From contig JANHCV010000002.1 of assembly GCA_025594325.1 (NCBI GenBank), forward strand, positions 186,001 through 250,000: a stretch of 64,000 nt of DNA, written 5' to 3'. Positions 1-12,800 of the stretch are shown piece after piece. Each line of letters opens with the position of its first letter. The first letter of the stretch is position 1. The stretch is from Blastocladiella emersonii ATCC 22665. Its lineage: Eukaryota; Blastocladiomycota; Blastocladiomycetes; Blastocladiales; Blastocladiaceae. Below the pieces are notes generated by a model that saw only the letters and a program-made list of their open reading frames with translations, was not told the origin of the DNA and ran no database searches. A program made the translations under genes and the position numbers.

Positions 1-10
1 CGCCTCGACC

Positions 11-1594
11 ATGGCCACGATTTGGCCAACCCACTATTCATCCACGCCCACGCCCGCTTGGCTCGAGCAGCGCGCCGCGCCCGCCGACGCGTGGGCGGCC
101 GCCGGCCGGCTTCCTGCTCCCGCGGCGCGTCCGACTCTCGGCGCGACGGTGCTCGAGCCGCACTCGGTCCCGTCGGCGGCGCTGCGCGCGATGCTGCAGG
201 CCAAGGACCAGCTGTCGGGCGCGTTTGCCCCCGCGCACGTCAAGCAGCGCCCTCGATGCGCTGTGGCCGATCCCGCCTCGGACGATTGCCCTGTCGGTGC
301 GTCTCGCTGCCTGGCCGCCACGACACCCGCACCCGCACCCGCTCTGGCGGGTGAGCACGGCGCGCGAGATCGTCGTCCCGCGGCGAGTGGGAGCGGTCCC
401 GTTCCCGATCGTGGCCTCCACGGCGGCGACGCGGCGCGCCCGCCATCGATTGCGGGCGCGCGGCCAGGTGCGGACACGGTCCCTGGCGCGCCGCCGCCGC
501 CGCCGCCGCCGTCGCGTCTCCGCGTTCGCGGCGCCGTCCGCACCCACGTCCCCGTCGCGCCACACGGCGCAGCGCGTCGCGCGCACCTCCCGCCCCAGCC
601 ACCCCCTGAACTCGCCCGCTTCGGCACCTCGCGGGGTAAGGCACCTGCCACGCTGCCGAGTGTGGGACGGCGCCCCGCCCGATGCGCCCCGGACGGGGGC
701 GCGCCGCCGCGCGCGGCCGGGTCCCACGGAGCGCGCGACATGGCCGGCGCCATGTCCCGATCCGACCCCCGCCTCCACCCCGTCCTCACCGCCGCCGCGG
801 ACAGGGGCGTCACGCGCCCACCGGCGTTCCCCACGCTCACGGCGCCGCGGGCCGACGTGCTGCGCTCGCACGGCCGCGGGCGCGACGCATGCCACCCCGA
901 TCGCCCCGCCCGGCCCCATCTGCCGCCCGCTGCGGACACGCGGCCCGCCCTCCGCGGACACTGGCCGCCCTGCGCGCCCGTCCCGATCGGCGCCGCGCCG
1001 CCACGTCCCTCGCTCCACTCCCACGCTCACGACTGCCGCCACGCGCCCGCCTTCGTCGCGTGCTGTCCGACCCCGCCCTCGAGCGACGACGGCGCGACGC
1101 CCGGCCCACGGCCCGATCTCCTCCGCTTCGCCTTCTTCCCGTCCTCCTCGCAGCAGCCGTCCAAGCTCGCAACACCGCCCGCACCTCCTCCTCCTCCTCC
1201 TCCCCCTCCCCCGCCCCCGCCGCCGCCGGCCGTGTCGCTCTGGGTCAAGCAGCAGCAGCAGCCCGGCGTGCACCGCCGCCCCCACGGCCCGCGCGCCGCG
1301 TTCGAGTTTGTGATCCCCGTCGACCTGCGGCCTCCACGGCGGCCATCCAAGCTCGCTGCGAGCAGCACCGGCGCGTTCGTCTTCTCGCTCCCGCCACCTG
1401 CACGGTCCAGCAGCGACGCGCGGCCGGGGTTCGACGCGGCGACGCGCCGCCGGCACGTACGCGCGCACCCGTACGCTGCTGCTGCGCGACCCATCGTCTT
1501 CACGCTGCCCGTCGTCCCCGCCGCGTCGCCCGGACCACGGTCGACGGCGGCTGGGTTCGAGTTCACCATGCTTGCGCCGCCGTTGCGGTGTTGA
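11..1594 (+). CDS. low-complexity Pro/Ala/Arg-rich protein, possibly spliced
   Basis: A 527-codon open frame starts at an ATG in good context (cgaccATGG) 10 bases from the window edge. I do not recognise it. The first ~80 codons and the last ~110 end mostly in C or G and look coding; the middle is Pro/Arg/His-rich and less convincing, so introns or a 3' exon of something else are possible. There is a poly-Pro run near residue 400 and a short Gln run near 420. The tail holds four spaced hydrophobic motifs at about residues 431 (FEFVIP), 456 (FVFSLP), 495 (IVFTLP) and 516 (FEFTML). No membrane segment or catalytic motif is visible. Several antisense and alternative frames are also open here because of GC content, which lowers confidence. 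Confidence 0.4.
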   Translation: MATIWPTHYSSTPTPAWLEQRAAPADAWAAAGRLPAPAARPTLGATVLEPHSVPSAALRAMLQAKDQLSGAFAPAHVKQRPRCAVADPASDDCPVGASRCLAATTPAPAPALAGEHGARDRRPAASGSGPVPDRGLHGGDAARPPSIAGARPGADTVPGAPPPPPPPSRLRVRGAVRTHVPVAPHGAARRAHLPPQPPPELARFGTSRGKAPATLPSVGRRPARCAPDGGAPPRAAGSHGARDMAGAMSRSDPRLHPVLTAAADRGVTRPPAFPTLTAPRADVLRSHGRGRDACHPDRPARPHLPPAADTRPALRGHWPPCAPVPIGAAPPRPSLHSHAHDCRHAPAFVACCPTPPSSDDGATPGPRPDLLRFAFFPSSSQQPSKLATPPAPPPPPPPPPPPPPPPAVSLWVKQQQQPGVHRRPHGPRAAFEFVIPVDLRPPRRPSKLAASSTGAFVFSLPPPARSSSDARPGFDAATRRRHVRAHPYAAAARPIVFTLPVVPAASPGPRSTAAGFEFTMLAPPLRC

Positions 1595-3852
1595 GCTCTC
1601 ATACAAACCCTCAGTGACGTCTTCTCATACCTTGAGGCGCAGCGCGCGACGCGCCACGATGAGCGCAAGCCTCGAACAGCGAGCCTGAGTGGCTGCACCG
1701 CACAGCGAACCCAAGGACGCCGTGCGTCGGCGCCGACCACAAGTGAGTGACGATGGTGGCCACGGGTGCGTGAGTGGCGCTGGGGCTGAGCGCCGCCATC
1801 GCCTCGCGCCCCTGCCCACGCTGGCCACGGCACGGCCATGACCACCGTGGCGCCGACGCGCAGCGAACCATGGCCGGCGGAAATTTGGGTGACGTCGCCA
1901 GAAGTATGAGCACTTAGACGCGTCGTCGCCTGACCGACGCGGCGCGCGAGATGGTCGTCGACCGCGACGCGCCAAGTTTCAGGCACGGTGCAGCGTTCTG
2001 CGTCACTAAATTTATGTGGTCGGCTATTCGTGAGGGCGAGTGGCAGGTTTCGGGCCGAGCTGGCCCCATGTGGCGCTCACGCCGTGCGTTTCTTCGTCGC
2101 CCCCCCTGCCGCCGCCGCCGGTCGCTCGCTCACCTTCTTCTCCTCTCTCCCCGCACGCTCTGCTCTTGCTCCTGCTGTCGCCTCCTGCCCCTGCTCTGCA
2201 CCCGTACACGCCGTCTTGACGCACTTGCTGCGGCATACACGGGTACGTCACTCTCTACGTCTCGCTCGCGTCCTCGCCGTCGTCCTCGCGTGATCCCGGC
2301 CGTGATCGTCTTTGTCGCTCCCCTCCCCTCTTGCTCGTCGTGGCCCCTCCTCATGCCCCTCCACTGCCACTCCGTCGCTGGCCGCTCAGCCTCTGCGCAG
2401 TCGCCACGTCGGCCGGCTCGCGTCGGCCTCGCCGTCCTCCGCGTCGCTCTCGCCGTCTCGCTGCACTTCTCGCGCTGCCCCTCCTCGGCGTCGGCCGTCC
2501 GTGTCTGGTGCTGACAGCGCGCGCGCGACGACGACGATGGCGGCGGCCGGCGTGGCTGACCTGGGGCCAGCCCCACCGCCATGAGCGCGTTTCACTTCCT
2601 TTCTCCGCCCTGGCGCTGCCGCCGCCGCCGTCGTCGACAAGGACCCAGGCGCTCGGCTCGCTCGATCCACAGGTGTCCTTGTCTGCCGGCGTCGGGGCTC
2701 GGCGGCTCGCGCGCGTCGAGGAGGCGTGGATCGCGACGCGCGACGCGGTCACGGCGGCCACGGTGGCCGGCCGTCGTCGACGAGGGCCTCGCGGCCGCTT
2801 ACCAGCGCCGCACACTCGTCGACGGCGACGACAGTGCCGACGATCCCGACGGTGGCCGTGCCGTGCGCCTCCCTTCCGCATTCCCCGCATCGCTCGATTT
2901 CACGCGCCAGGATCATCAGGCGCGGGCCGGATGAACCCGCTGGACCCGTCCTCGCTGCTCTGCATCCTTCCGGCCGGTGCGCTGGACCCACGCAGGCTCG
3001 CATGGGCCGCGTGGGCCCAGCCATGAGCGAGCAGGTTTGCGCACGCCCGGTGTTTCGCCTCGGAGACGCCCCGGCCGCCCGCCGCCCACTCGCTGCGCCG
3101 CCGCCGTCGCCACACGCGAGCTTCTCGATTCCTTGTGGACCCAGGCTAACAACGAGTGTCGTCGCCACACTCCCTCCCCCGCACCCGCCTGCCCGCCGAT
3201 TCTCTCTCTTCTCCCTCGCCGCTCTCTCGTCTGCTCGCCCGTCGCCTGCTGCCGCTGCACCATACCACCCCCTATAGACTTCGCTGCACTCGCACGGCTG
3301 GCTGCGCGCTCTCGCTCGCAAGAGATCCCCCCCACTCAGCAACTACCCACCCCCGCCCAGTCCAGGAGAGTCGCTGCCGCCTACACCCGCGCGCTCGCTC
3401 CCCGCTGCCCCCGACTTAGACTTATAGACGTAGAGGGCGTGTGTGTTGTGTGTGATTCGTGAGCTTTCCTCTGCTGGTCTGCCTCGCCTGTCCCCTCCCC
3501 TGCCCATTTTCTACGTGTGCGCGCCGTGCTCGTGTGTGTCCTCCTCGTCACCCTTGCACCGCTGCCCCCCTCGTGTGTGTGGTCCTGGCCTAGTCGCGCT
3601 GTCTCTCCGAGTACGTTCTTCCCTTCTCTTCGGCTGCTGCCCCTGCGTCGTTCGTCGTCGTCGTCGCCGTCGCCGTCGCGGAATGCGGTCGGCGGCCGGC
3701 GACGGCGACGGCGAGGGTTGCAGCTTGCTGCCGCGACTGCGTTTCGGATCACGCATCTCATCACCGCCCACCCGATCTCGTCGCGTCCTTCTAGGCCCTC
3801 GCGTAACTCCACCCATATTCCCACCACCACCACCACCACCTTCACCGCCACC
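1595..3852. promoter_or_regulatory. intergenic and 5' leader of the giant repeat protein
   Basis: About 2.2 kb without a convincing gene; the open frames here are Ser/Arg/Pro/Cys strings typical of CT-rich DNA. From about 2100 the plus strand is pyrimidine-rich, as in many basidiomycete promoters. A GACGCGTC palindrome lies at 1917-1924. Just before the next gene, a GTACGT at 3611 and a ctag at 3791-3794 could bound a 184-bp intron in the 5' leader (weak inference). Confidence 0.5.
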
Positions 3853-6800
3853 ATGGTCGCCGCCTCCGACGCCCACGTGGCCCCGGCCGGCGTCAACCAC
3901 GCCGAGACGGTCGACATCTACGTGCGCAACGTCAACGACGCCGGCACCGCCGACCCGCGCGAGCTCGACGACCGCGACGACATTGTGCGGTCCGGCGCCA
4001 AGGGCTCGGCCGGCGCTGCCGCTGTGGCGACGCCGACCGGCTGGCGCGGGCTCCTCCGCACGCGCCGGCGCAAGGTCCTGGCGTGCTGCCTGTCCTTCTT
4101 CCTGGTCCTGATCCTGTTCGTGGTCATCGCCTACTTTGCCATCGTGCCCAACATCGTGCGCGGCAAGTTCGCCAAGTCGCAGCTGTTCCTGTACCAGAAC
4201 TCGGTCGACGTCGACCTGTACGCCAACTCGCCGCAGGTCAACGTCAAGATGGACTCGGAGCTGTTCGTCTACGGCACCGACATCGAGACCAAGTTCGACC
4301 CCGAGACGTGGGTCGTCAAGACGGGCGACGGCGTCACCATCGTCGACGAGCTGCCCATGCCCGCCAAGACCACGTACATCGACAAGCGCTACAACATGGT
4401 CATGGACGCCCCCGTCAAGCTCGGCAACCTCGACAAGCTCGGCGAGCTCCTCCGCATGCTCTCGTCGCCCGAGGGCATCTCGGACGCCGTCGGCAACATC
4501 GAGATCCACACCAAGATGGGCGTCACCCTCTTCGGCATGCACCTCTACTCCAACCTCGACGCCGTCAAGAAGTACGACCTCCGCGGTCTCTCGTTCGCCA
4601 AGATCTTTGACAACATGCTCACGGGCAAGCCCCTCCCTGGGTGTACGTTTGCTCTCTACTCTCTCGTCGACTTGCTCGACCTGACCACTCACACTCGTAT
4701 CGCACCCAAACAACTAGTCCTCGGCGAGAAGATGCCCGAGGACCCGACCCTGGCCAAGTACCCGCGCCCCGCCCCGCGCAAGGCCGACCCGCTGCAGGTC
4801 AAGTCCGTCGTCATGACCACCAACGACAAGGGCTTCTCGGTGACGGCCGACCTCGACTACGACAACCCGACGCCCTTCGCCACCAACATTGGCGGGCTCT
4901 CGCTGGTCGTCAAGCTCTACGACACGCCGGTCCTCCGCATCGGCGTGCGCGACGTCAACCTCGTCCGCGGCAAGGGCAGCATGAAGCCGTCGCTCGACCT
5001 CGAGCTGCTCGAGGACTACCCCAAGATCGGCGACCTCCTCCGCAACGCCGTCGTCGACTTCATGGGCAAGGGCACGCTCCCCGTCGCCATCGCTGGCCCC
5101 ATCAACCTGCTCGCCAAGGAGAACGCCTCCGCCGGCGCCAAGGTCGTCCCCGCAGAGTGGATGAACAAGGCCACGGCCCCGCTCGCCATCACCATCCCGC
5201 CCGCGCTCATCGCCAAGGCGACCGCCGGTGACGCCAAGGACGCCAACAAGTCGGCTGCTTCGGCCGCGCCCTCGCTCCTGTCGCAGCTCGGCATCAAGGT
5301 CGGCCTCGCCATGGACGCCGACAAGATCACGGTCCCCGTCAAGGTGACCCTGCCCAAGTCGCTGTCGCTCCCGCAGCTCAAGCTCGACTACAACCTCGGC
5401 GTCAACCTGTACGCGGACGCGGCCAAGTTCCTCGGCATCTCGGTCAACGACCTGCAGATCGCCAAGCCCAAGGACACCGACTCGGGCAACGTCGCCTCCA
5501 CCACCATCGTCCTGACCCCCGACAACTCGGCGCCCGCCGCCGCGGGGATCGCCAAGTTCGTCGAGAACGTCCTCTACTCGGACTCGATCGCCCAGCTCAC
5601 CGTCAAGGACATTGCCGTCACCCCCGCCGCCAAGGACGCGGCCGAGTGCAAGTGGTGCACCGCGCTCTTCGCCAAGCTCGACTTCCCGCTGCCCATCCAG
5701 TCCGTCCCGCTTAAGAAGACGCTCATCGACCTCGTGTCCAAGCCCGCTGCTCCCGCCGCCGCGGCTGGCGCGTCGTCGGCGCCCGGTATCAAGATCAACG
5801 GCATCGACATCAAGCAGGAGGCCGACAGCCCCGCCATCACGGTCACGGCCGACCTCGACCTCGCTGCGCCCATCGCCATGATCGACACGGTCAACGTGCC
5901 GTTCGCCAAGGTCGACTTCCAGGTCGACGACGCGACCGCCGTCACCGTCTCGCTCCCCTCGGGCGTCCAGGTCAACGGCGACTCGGCCAAGCTCAAGGTC
6001 GCGGTCCGCGCCACCTTCGGCAACTCAGCCGACGTGCAGACCAAGATCGCCGCGCTCGTGTCGCGGTTCCTCGGCACCCAGGACGGCGCGTCCAAGCTCG
6101 CCGTCACGGGCGTCGCGTTCGGCGCCGCCGACAAGCCGTTCAAGACGTTCGAGCTTGTCAACGTGCACCTCACGACCGACGACGTCAAGGAGATCCTCGC
6201 CGCCAAGCCCGCGTCGGGCCCCGGCCTCGTCCTCCCGCCCGGCCTCATCAAGCCGACCGGCGTCGACGTCGCCATGACCGCCGCCAACACCATCATGGCG
6301 TCCGTCTCCGCGCAGATCATGAACCCGTTCCCGATTTCGGCGTCCATTGGCTCGCTCTCGCTCTCGGCCCTGCTCAACGACCAGACGCTCGTCACCGTGA
6401 CCCTGCCGCCGCTCGCCATCTCGGCGTCGGGCACCAACGCGCTTGAGCTCAAGGACATCAAGATCGAGCTCGGCACCTCGGACGCGCTCCCGCCCATGAT
6501 CGCCGACCTCGTCGGCAAGGTCCTCGCCAAGCAGCCGCTCACCGGCACGGTCGGCGTTACCGGGATTAACCTGGGTGCACCCGCCAGTGGCAAGCCCGAG
6601 GCCACGATCCAGACGCTCGCCCGCGTCCGCATCACCAAGGACCTCGCCGCGCTCGCCGCGGCGCCCGCGTCGTCGGCTGGCTCGGTCCTCGACACCTCGG
6701 CGCTGATCCCCGCCGGCGGCCTCGCGCTGCCGACGCCCAAGCTCGTCTCGGCGTCGGTCGCGACCAAGGAGGGCGCCACGCTCGCGCTCGGCGTCGCCCT

Positions 6801-9800
6801 TGACATCGCCAACCCGCTCCCCGTCTCGGTCAAGATCCCGTTCATCGGGCTCTCGGTCGGCCTCGACAACGCCGGCGAGGTCGCGGGCGTCTCGATCGAG
6901 GGGCTCGACCTCAAGCGCGGCACGGGTCGCCTCGCCCTCACCGTCACGCTGCGCATGAACAACGACGAGGCGGTCCAGAACCGCGTCGCGCAGGTCGTCG
7001 CGCAGGCCCTCGCCGGCCAGAACGTCGACGGCGCGCTCATCATCTCGCGCATCCTCCTCGGCGTGTCGCCGTCCGAGACCACCAAGCTGCTCTCGGCCGT
7101 CAGCGTGCCTGTCCCGCTCGCCTCGCTCGTCAACGGCGCCGGCAGTCTCGGCGCGGGCAACAACCCCGACGCGCCGTCGCCGCTCTCGGGCGCGCTCGCC
7201 GGGTTCGACAAGCCCGAGATCAAGAACATCCGCGTCGCCACGCTCGACGGCGGGCGCGTCGCCGTCAGCCTCGCGGCCGCCTTCAACAACCCGCTCCCCG
7301 TCTCGGTCGATATCGGGTACCTCGCCCTCCAGACCCGCGTCTCGGGCGCGCCGTTCATTGGGATCTCGGCCTCCGGCATCAAGGTCGCCGCGGGCGGCGC
7401 CAACAACCTCGAGCTGACCGTCAACCTCGACTTCGCGTCGGGCGAGGACACCCAGGTCGCCGTCAAGAACCTCGTCACCGAGCTCCTGTACCTCAAGGAG
7501 TGGAAGTCGACGGTCGGCGTCGGCTCGCTCGTCCTGGGCGTCAACGACAAGGACACGATCCGCACGCTGTCGCGCGTCAACGTCGACCTGCCCGTCACCA
7601 CGTTCGTGACCCCCGCCAAGCTCGCCGAGCTGACCGCGGGGCTCGGCAAGAGTTCGGGTTCGTCGGGTTCGGGTGCGTCGCCGCTCGCCATGCTCAAGGA
7701 CCTGAGCGTCGACGTGCAGCGCGGCGACCGCATCAACGTCAAGACGACGCTCGCGCTCGCGCTCCCCGTCTCGCTCGACATTGGGTTCGTCAGCGTCACG
7801 GCGCGCCTCAACCGCATCGCGGCCGCCGTGCTGCAGCTCAACGGGCTCAAGACGGGCGACAAGCCCGAGCTCGCCGTCAACCTCGACATTACGATCCAGG
7901 ACTCGGACGCGCTCGCCAGCGTGATCGCGGGTCTCGTGCGCGACGTGGTGGCCAAGAAGCCCGAGCTGCCGTACCTCGTCGGCATCACGGCGCTGCGCTT
8001 CGGCAAGGACCCCGCCAAGCCGATCGACACGTTTGCGCGCGTCGAGGCCGACCTCCCGCTCGCCATGCTGGGTCTCCCCGGCAAGTCGACCGACGGTGCC
8101 CCCTCGCCCCTCGCGGGCCTCGTTAAGCTCAACGGCATCAAGGACGTCAAGGTCGCGACCAAGGGTGGCAAGCGCGTGCAGGCCGACCTCGTGGCCAACC
8201 TCGGCCTCCCCTTCAAGGTGTCGCTCAACGTGCCCGTCATCATGGTGCGCGTGCGCGTCGATGACACGCAGATTGTCACGGTCCAGACGGGCGTGTCTCT
8301 GAAGCCCGACTCGGCGGACCTCGCGCTCTCGGTCGGCGTCACATTCGACGACAACGACAAGACGCAGGGCATGGTCGCCGCGCTCGTGCAGCAGGTGCTC
8401 GGCGGCAAGGGCGGCGACGTCGCCTCGCAGCTCATTGTGACCGGGATCGAGGTCGGAGCCGCGTCGGACGATACCATCACGGCGTTTGCCAAGGTCGAGG
8501 TCGCCGTGCCCCTGCGCGACCTGCTCAAGGGCGGTCTCCCGTCGCTCCCCGCTTCTGGCGGCAACAGCACCGCGTCGCCCGTGGCGCTGAGCGACGTCAA
8601 GGTCGAGGCCAAGACGGGCGCCGTCGTCGACGTGAGCCTCAAGGCCGCGCTCGGCTTCGCGTTCCCCGTGACCGTCGATGTCGGGTACATTGCCGCCACG
8701 ATCGGCCTCAACCGCAACGACATGGTCGTGCTCTCTGTCTCGGGCCTGCAGGCGTCGCCCGCGACCAAGGAGCTCGCGCTCACCATCTCGGCCAAGTTCC
8801 TGACCTCGGACGCTCTCTCGGGAGACCTGTCGGCGACCGCCGGCGCCGTGCTGCGCAAGCTCGCCGGCGATTCCATTGACGTGCCCGGCTCCGTGTCGGT
8901 CGGCGGCATCGTTTTCGGCGTTTCCGCGTCGGACAACATCGCGCTGCTGTCCAAGGTGTTTGTCGACCTTCGCGTCGCCGACCTCCTGGCCAAGCTCCCC
9001 GCTGGCGGTGCCGGCGGCGATGCGCCTAAGCTCCTCGGCGGCGTGTCCAACATCACGGTCGCTGCGCTGCCCGGCGACGTCATCAAGGCCGGCCTAGTCG
9101 CGCAGATCAACCTGCCCATGAAGCTCGACGTCAACATCCCCTACATTGGCGTTGGCGCCGCGCTCGACAACGTGCTGCTCGCGCGCGTCGCCGTCGAGGG
9201 TCTGCGCATCACGCCGCAGTCCAACAACGTCGCCATCAACCTGAGCGTGCTCATCGAGGACAAGGAGGAGGCGCAGAACAAGATCGCCGACGTGGTCAAG
9301 GCCATCCTGTACTCCAAGGACCCCGTCCCCAATTTCGCGGTCGTGACCGGGTTCGAGTTTGGCCTGTCGCCGACCGATCGCGTCACCACGTTCTCGGCCG
9401 TCAAGGCCGGCGCCAAGGTGGCCGACCTCGTCAACAAGGTCAAGGAGATTGTGTCCGCGCCACCCACCGCGGGTGCGCCGTCGCTGATCGCCGGTGTGCG
9501 CGACATTGCCGTCGACGTCAAGCCGGGCGCCACGGTCGAGGTCGGGCTCACGGCCGAGCTCGCGCAGGCGCTGCCGCTGTCGCTCGACATTGGGTTCGTG
9601 ACGGCCACGCTCGGCCTCAACAAGTCGCCGCTCGTGACGCTGACGCTCGGCGCCATCAAGGCGAGCCCCGCGTCCAAGGACCTCTCCCTGAAGCTGTCGG
9701 CCAAGTTCTACGAGTCGGCCGAGCTCGGCGCCGACCTCAAGGCGCTCGTGCTCGCGGTCCTGAAAAAGTCGGAGCTCACGGGCTACGTCTCGGTCGCCAA

Positions 9801-12800
9801 TTTCGCGTTAGGCGCCAAGCCCGACGACAACGTGGCGCTCTTCTCGCGCGCCGTCGTCGCGCTGCCCATCGGCACGATCATGTCCAAGATCCCGGCCAAC
9901 GGCGCGGGCGCGGGCGCGTCGCTCCCGATGCCCAAGATCAAGGGCTTCAGCAACCTGCGCATCTCCAGCATGCCCAAGGACGTGCTCAACGCCACGTTCG
10001 GCCTCGGCCTCGAGCTGCCGTTCAAGGCGTCCATCAACGTGCCGTTCGTCGGCGCGGCCCTCGCCATCGACACGACGCCCATCCTCAAGGTCGGCGTGTC
10101 CGGGCTCAAGGTCACGCCCGAGAACTCGGATCTGTCGCTTGGCGTCATGGTCCAGTTCATTGACACGCCCGAGGCGCAGGCCAAGATCGCGGCGCTCGCG
10201 CAGGCCATTTTCGTGGAAAAGAAGCCCGTCGAGTCGCTGCTCATCGTGACGGGCGCGACGGTCGGCGTTTCGGCCGAGGACGCCGTCAAGACGTTCCAGC
10301 AGGTCGTCGTGCCGCTGCCCATCAAGGACCTCGTCGCCCAGATTGGTTCCGGAAATGGCGGGATCGCGCTCCCCGCGCCCGCCAACGGCACGGCGCTCGT
10401 GTCGGTCAAGGACGTCAAGGTGGCCGCCGTGTCGGGCGGCATCGTCGAGGCCAGCGCCGTGGCGGCGCTCGGCGTCTCGTTCCCCGTCTCGGTCCAGGTC
10501 GGGTACATTGGCGTCAACGTTGGGCTCAACGCCAACACCATGGTCGTGCTCTCGGTCTCGAACCTCGACGTGTCGCTGCAGTCCAAGGAGCTCGCCGTCA
10601 AGGTGTCGGCCAAGTTCCTGACGTCCGACTCCCTGTCCAACGACCTTTCGGCGACGGTCGGCGCCGTGCTGCGCAAGCTGTCGGGCGAGGCGGTCGACGT
10701 GCCCGGCGCCCTGTCCGTCGGCGGACTCGTGTTCGGGTCGTCTGAGTCGGACAACGTCGCGCTGCTGTCGGGCGTCACGGTCCAGAAGCCCGTTGCCGAG
10801 CTGCTCGCCATGCTCCCCACGACGCCGGCGCAGCCCGATGCGCCCAAGCTCCTCGGCGCCATCTCGAACGTGACGGTCGCGGCGACGACGGGTGACGTGA
10901 TCGCGGCGAGCCTCGTCGCGCAGATCAACCTGCCCATGAAGCTCGACGTCAACATCCCCTACATTGGCGTCGGCGCCGCGCTCGACAACCAGCTGCTCGC
11001 GCGCGTCATGGTCGACGGGCTCCGCATCTCGCCGGCGAGCAACGCCGTGTCGGTCAAGGTCGCCGTCAAGTTCGAGGACACGGACGAGGCGCAGAACAAG
11101 GTCGCCGACGTGGTCAAGGCCGTGCTCTTCTCCAAGGACCCCGTCAACAATTTCGCGGTGGTGACCGGGTTTGAGTTTGGCCTTTCGCCCTCGGACCGCG
11201 TGACGACGTTTGCGTCGGTCAAGGCGGGCGCCAAGGTCGCCGACCTGGTCAACAAGGTCAAGCAGATCATCGCCGCGCCGCCCGCTCCGGGTACTCCGTC
11301 GCTCATCACGGGCGTCAAGGACATTGTTGTCGACGTCAAGCCCAAGAACACGGTGGAGCTCGGCCTCACGGCGCAGCTCGCGCAGGCGCTGCCGCTGTCG
11401 CTCGACATTGGGTACATTGGCGGCGTGCTCGGGCTCAACAAGAACCCGCTCGTGGCGCTGTCGATTGGCGCGATCCGCGCGACGCCCGAGTCCAAGGAGA
11501 TCTCGCTCAAGCTGTCGGCCACGCTCTTTGAGTCGGCCGAGCTCGGCGCCGACCTGCGCGACCTCGTGCTCGCCGTCGTCAAGAAGACCGAGGTGACGGG
11601 CTACCTGACCGTTTCCCGGCTCGCCCTCGGGGTCAAGCCCGACGATTTCATTGGCACCTTCTCGCGCGCCGTCGTCGCCGTGCCCATGGGCACGCTGGTC
11701 GCCGCGATCCCGCAGCAGGGTTCGGGCGCCTCGCTCCCGATGCCCAAGCTCAAGGGCCTGCGCGATCTCAAGGTCGCGACGCTGCCCAACGACGTGATCC
11801 AGGCCTCGTTCGCGCTCGGCCTCGACATGCCGTTCAAGGCGTCGCTCAACCTGCCGTTTGTCGGCGCCGCCGTGGCCGTCGACCGCACCGTGATCGCCAA
11901 GGTCGGCGTGTCGGGCATCAAGATCACGCCCGAGAACGCGGACCTGTCGCTCGGCGTGCAGGTGCAGATCGCCGACACGCCCGAGGCGCAGGACATGGTC
12001 GCCAAGCTCGTGCGCTCGGTGCTGTTCGAGACCAACCCGATCACCAACATCCTCATGATCACGGGCGTCCAGCTGGGCATTTCGGCTGAGGAGAGCATCA
12101 AGACGTTCCAGCAGGTCGTCGTCCCGATCCCCCTGCAGGACCTGGTCAAGGACATTCCCAAGGGCCTGCCCGCGATTGGTGGGGGAGACAAGCCGCTGCC
12201 CATTTCGGCCAAGGACATCAAGGTCGCGGTCCGCCCCGGCGGCGCCGTTGACCTGAGCCTTGTCGCCGTGCTCAACAACCTCACGTTCCCCGCGGACGTG
12301 AACGTCGGCTTCGTCTCGGCGACGCTCGGCCTCAACTCGCACTCGCTCGTGACGGTCGCCGTCGACGGCCTCAAGGTGTCGCCCTCGACCAAGGAGCTGG
12401 CCCTCGCCGTGTCGCTGCAGTTCAGCAACGCTGACGACATTGCGGCCGACCTCGCGCAGCTCGTCGACGCCGTGTTCAACAAGAAGGAGGTGACCGGGTT
12501 CGCCATGATCACGGGCGCGGCCTTTGGTGCTTCGCGCCAGGACAATATCGCGCTGCTGTCCAAGGCGGTGGTCGCGATCCCGCTCTCCCAGTTCTCCAAA
12601 CAGCTCGGCGCGCTCCCCGACGCCCTCGGCCAGGCGCTCGCCGGCGTCGGCAAGGGCCCGTCGCCCGTGCAGATCAAGTCGCTCGGCGTCGCCGCCAAGG
12701 AGAACGCGCTGATCGAGGTCAGCACCGAGCTCGCGCTCGGCATCCAGATCCCCGTCTCGGTCGACGTCGGCTTCATCAACGTGGACGCGCAGCTCGGCCC

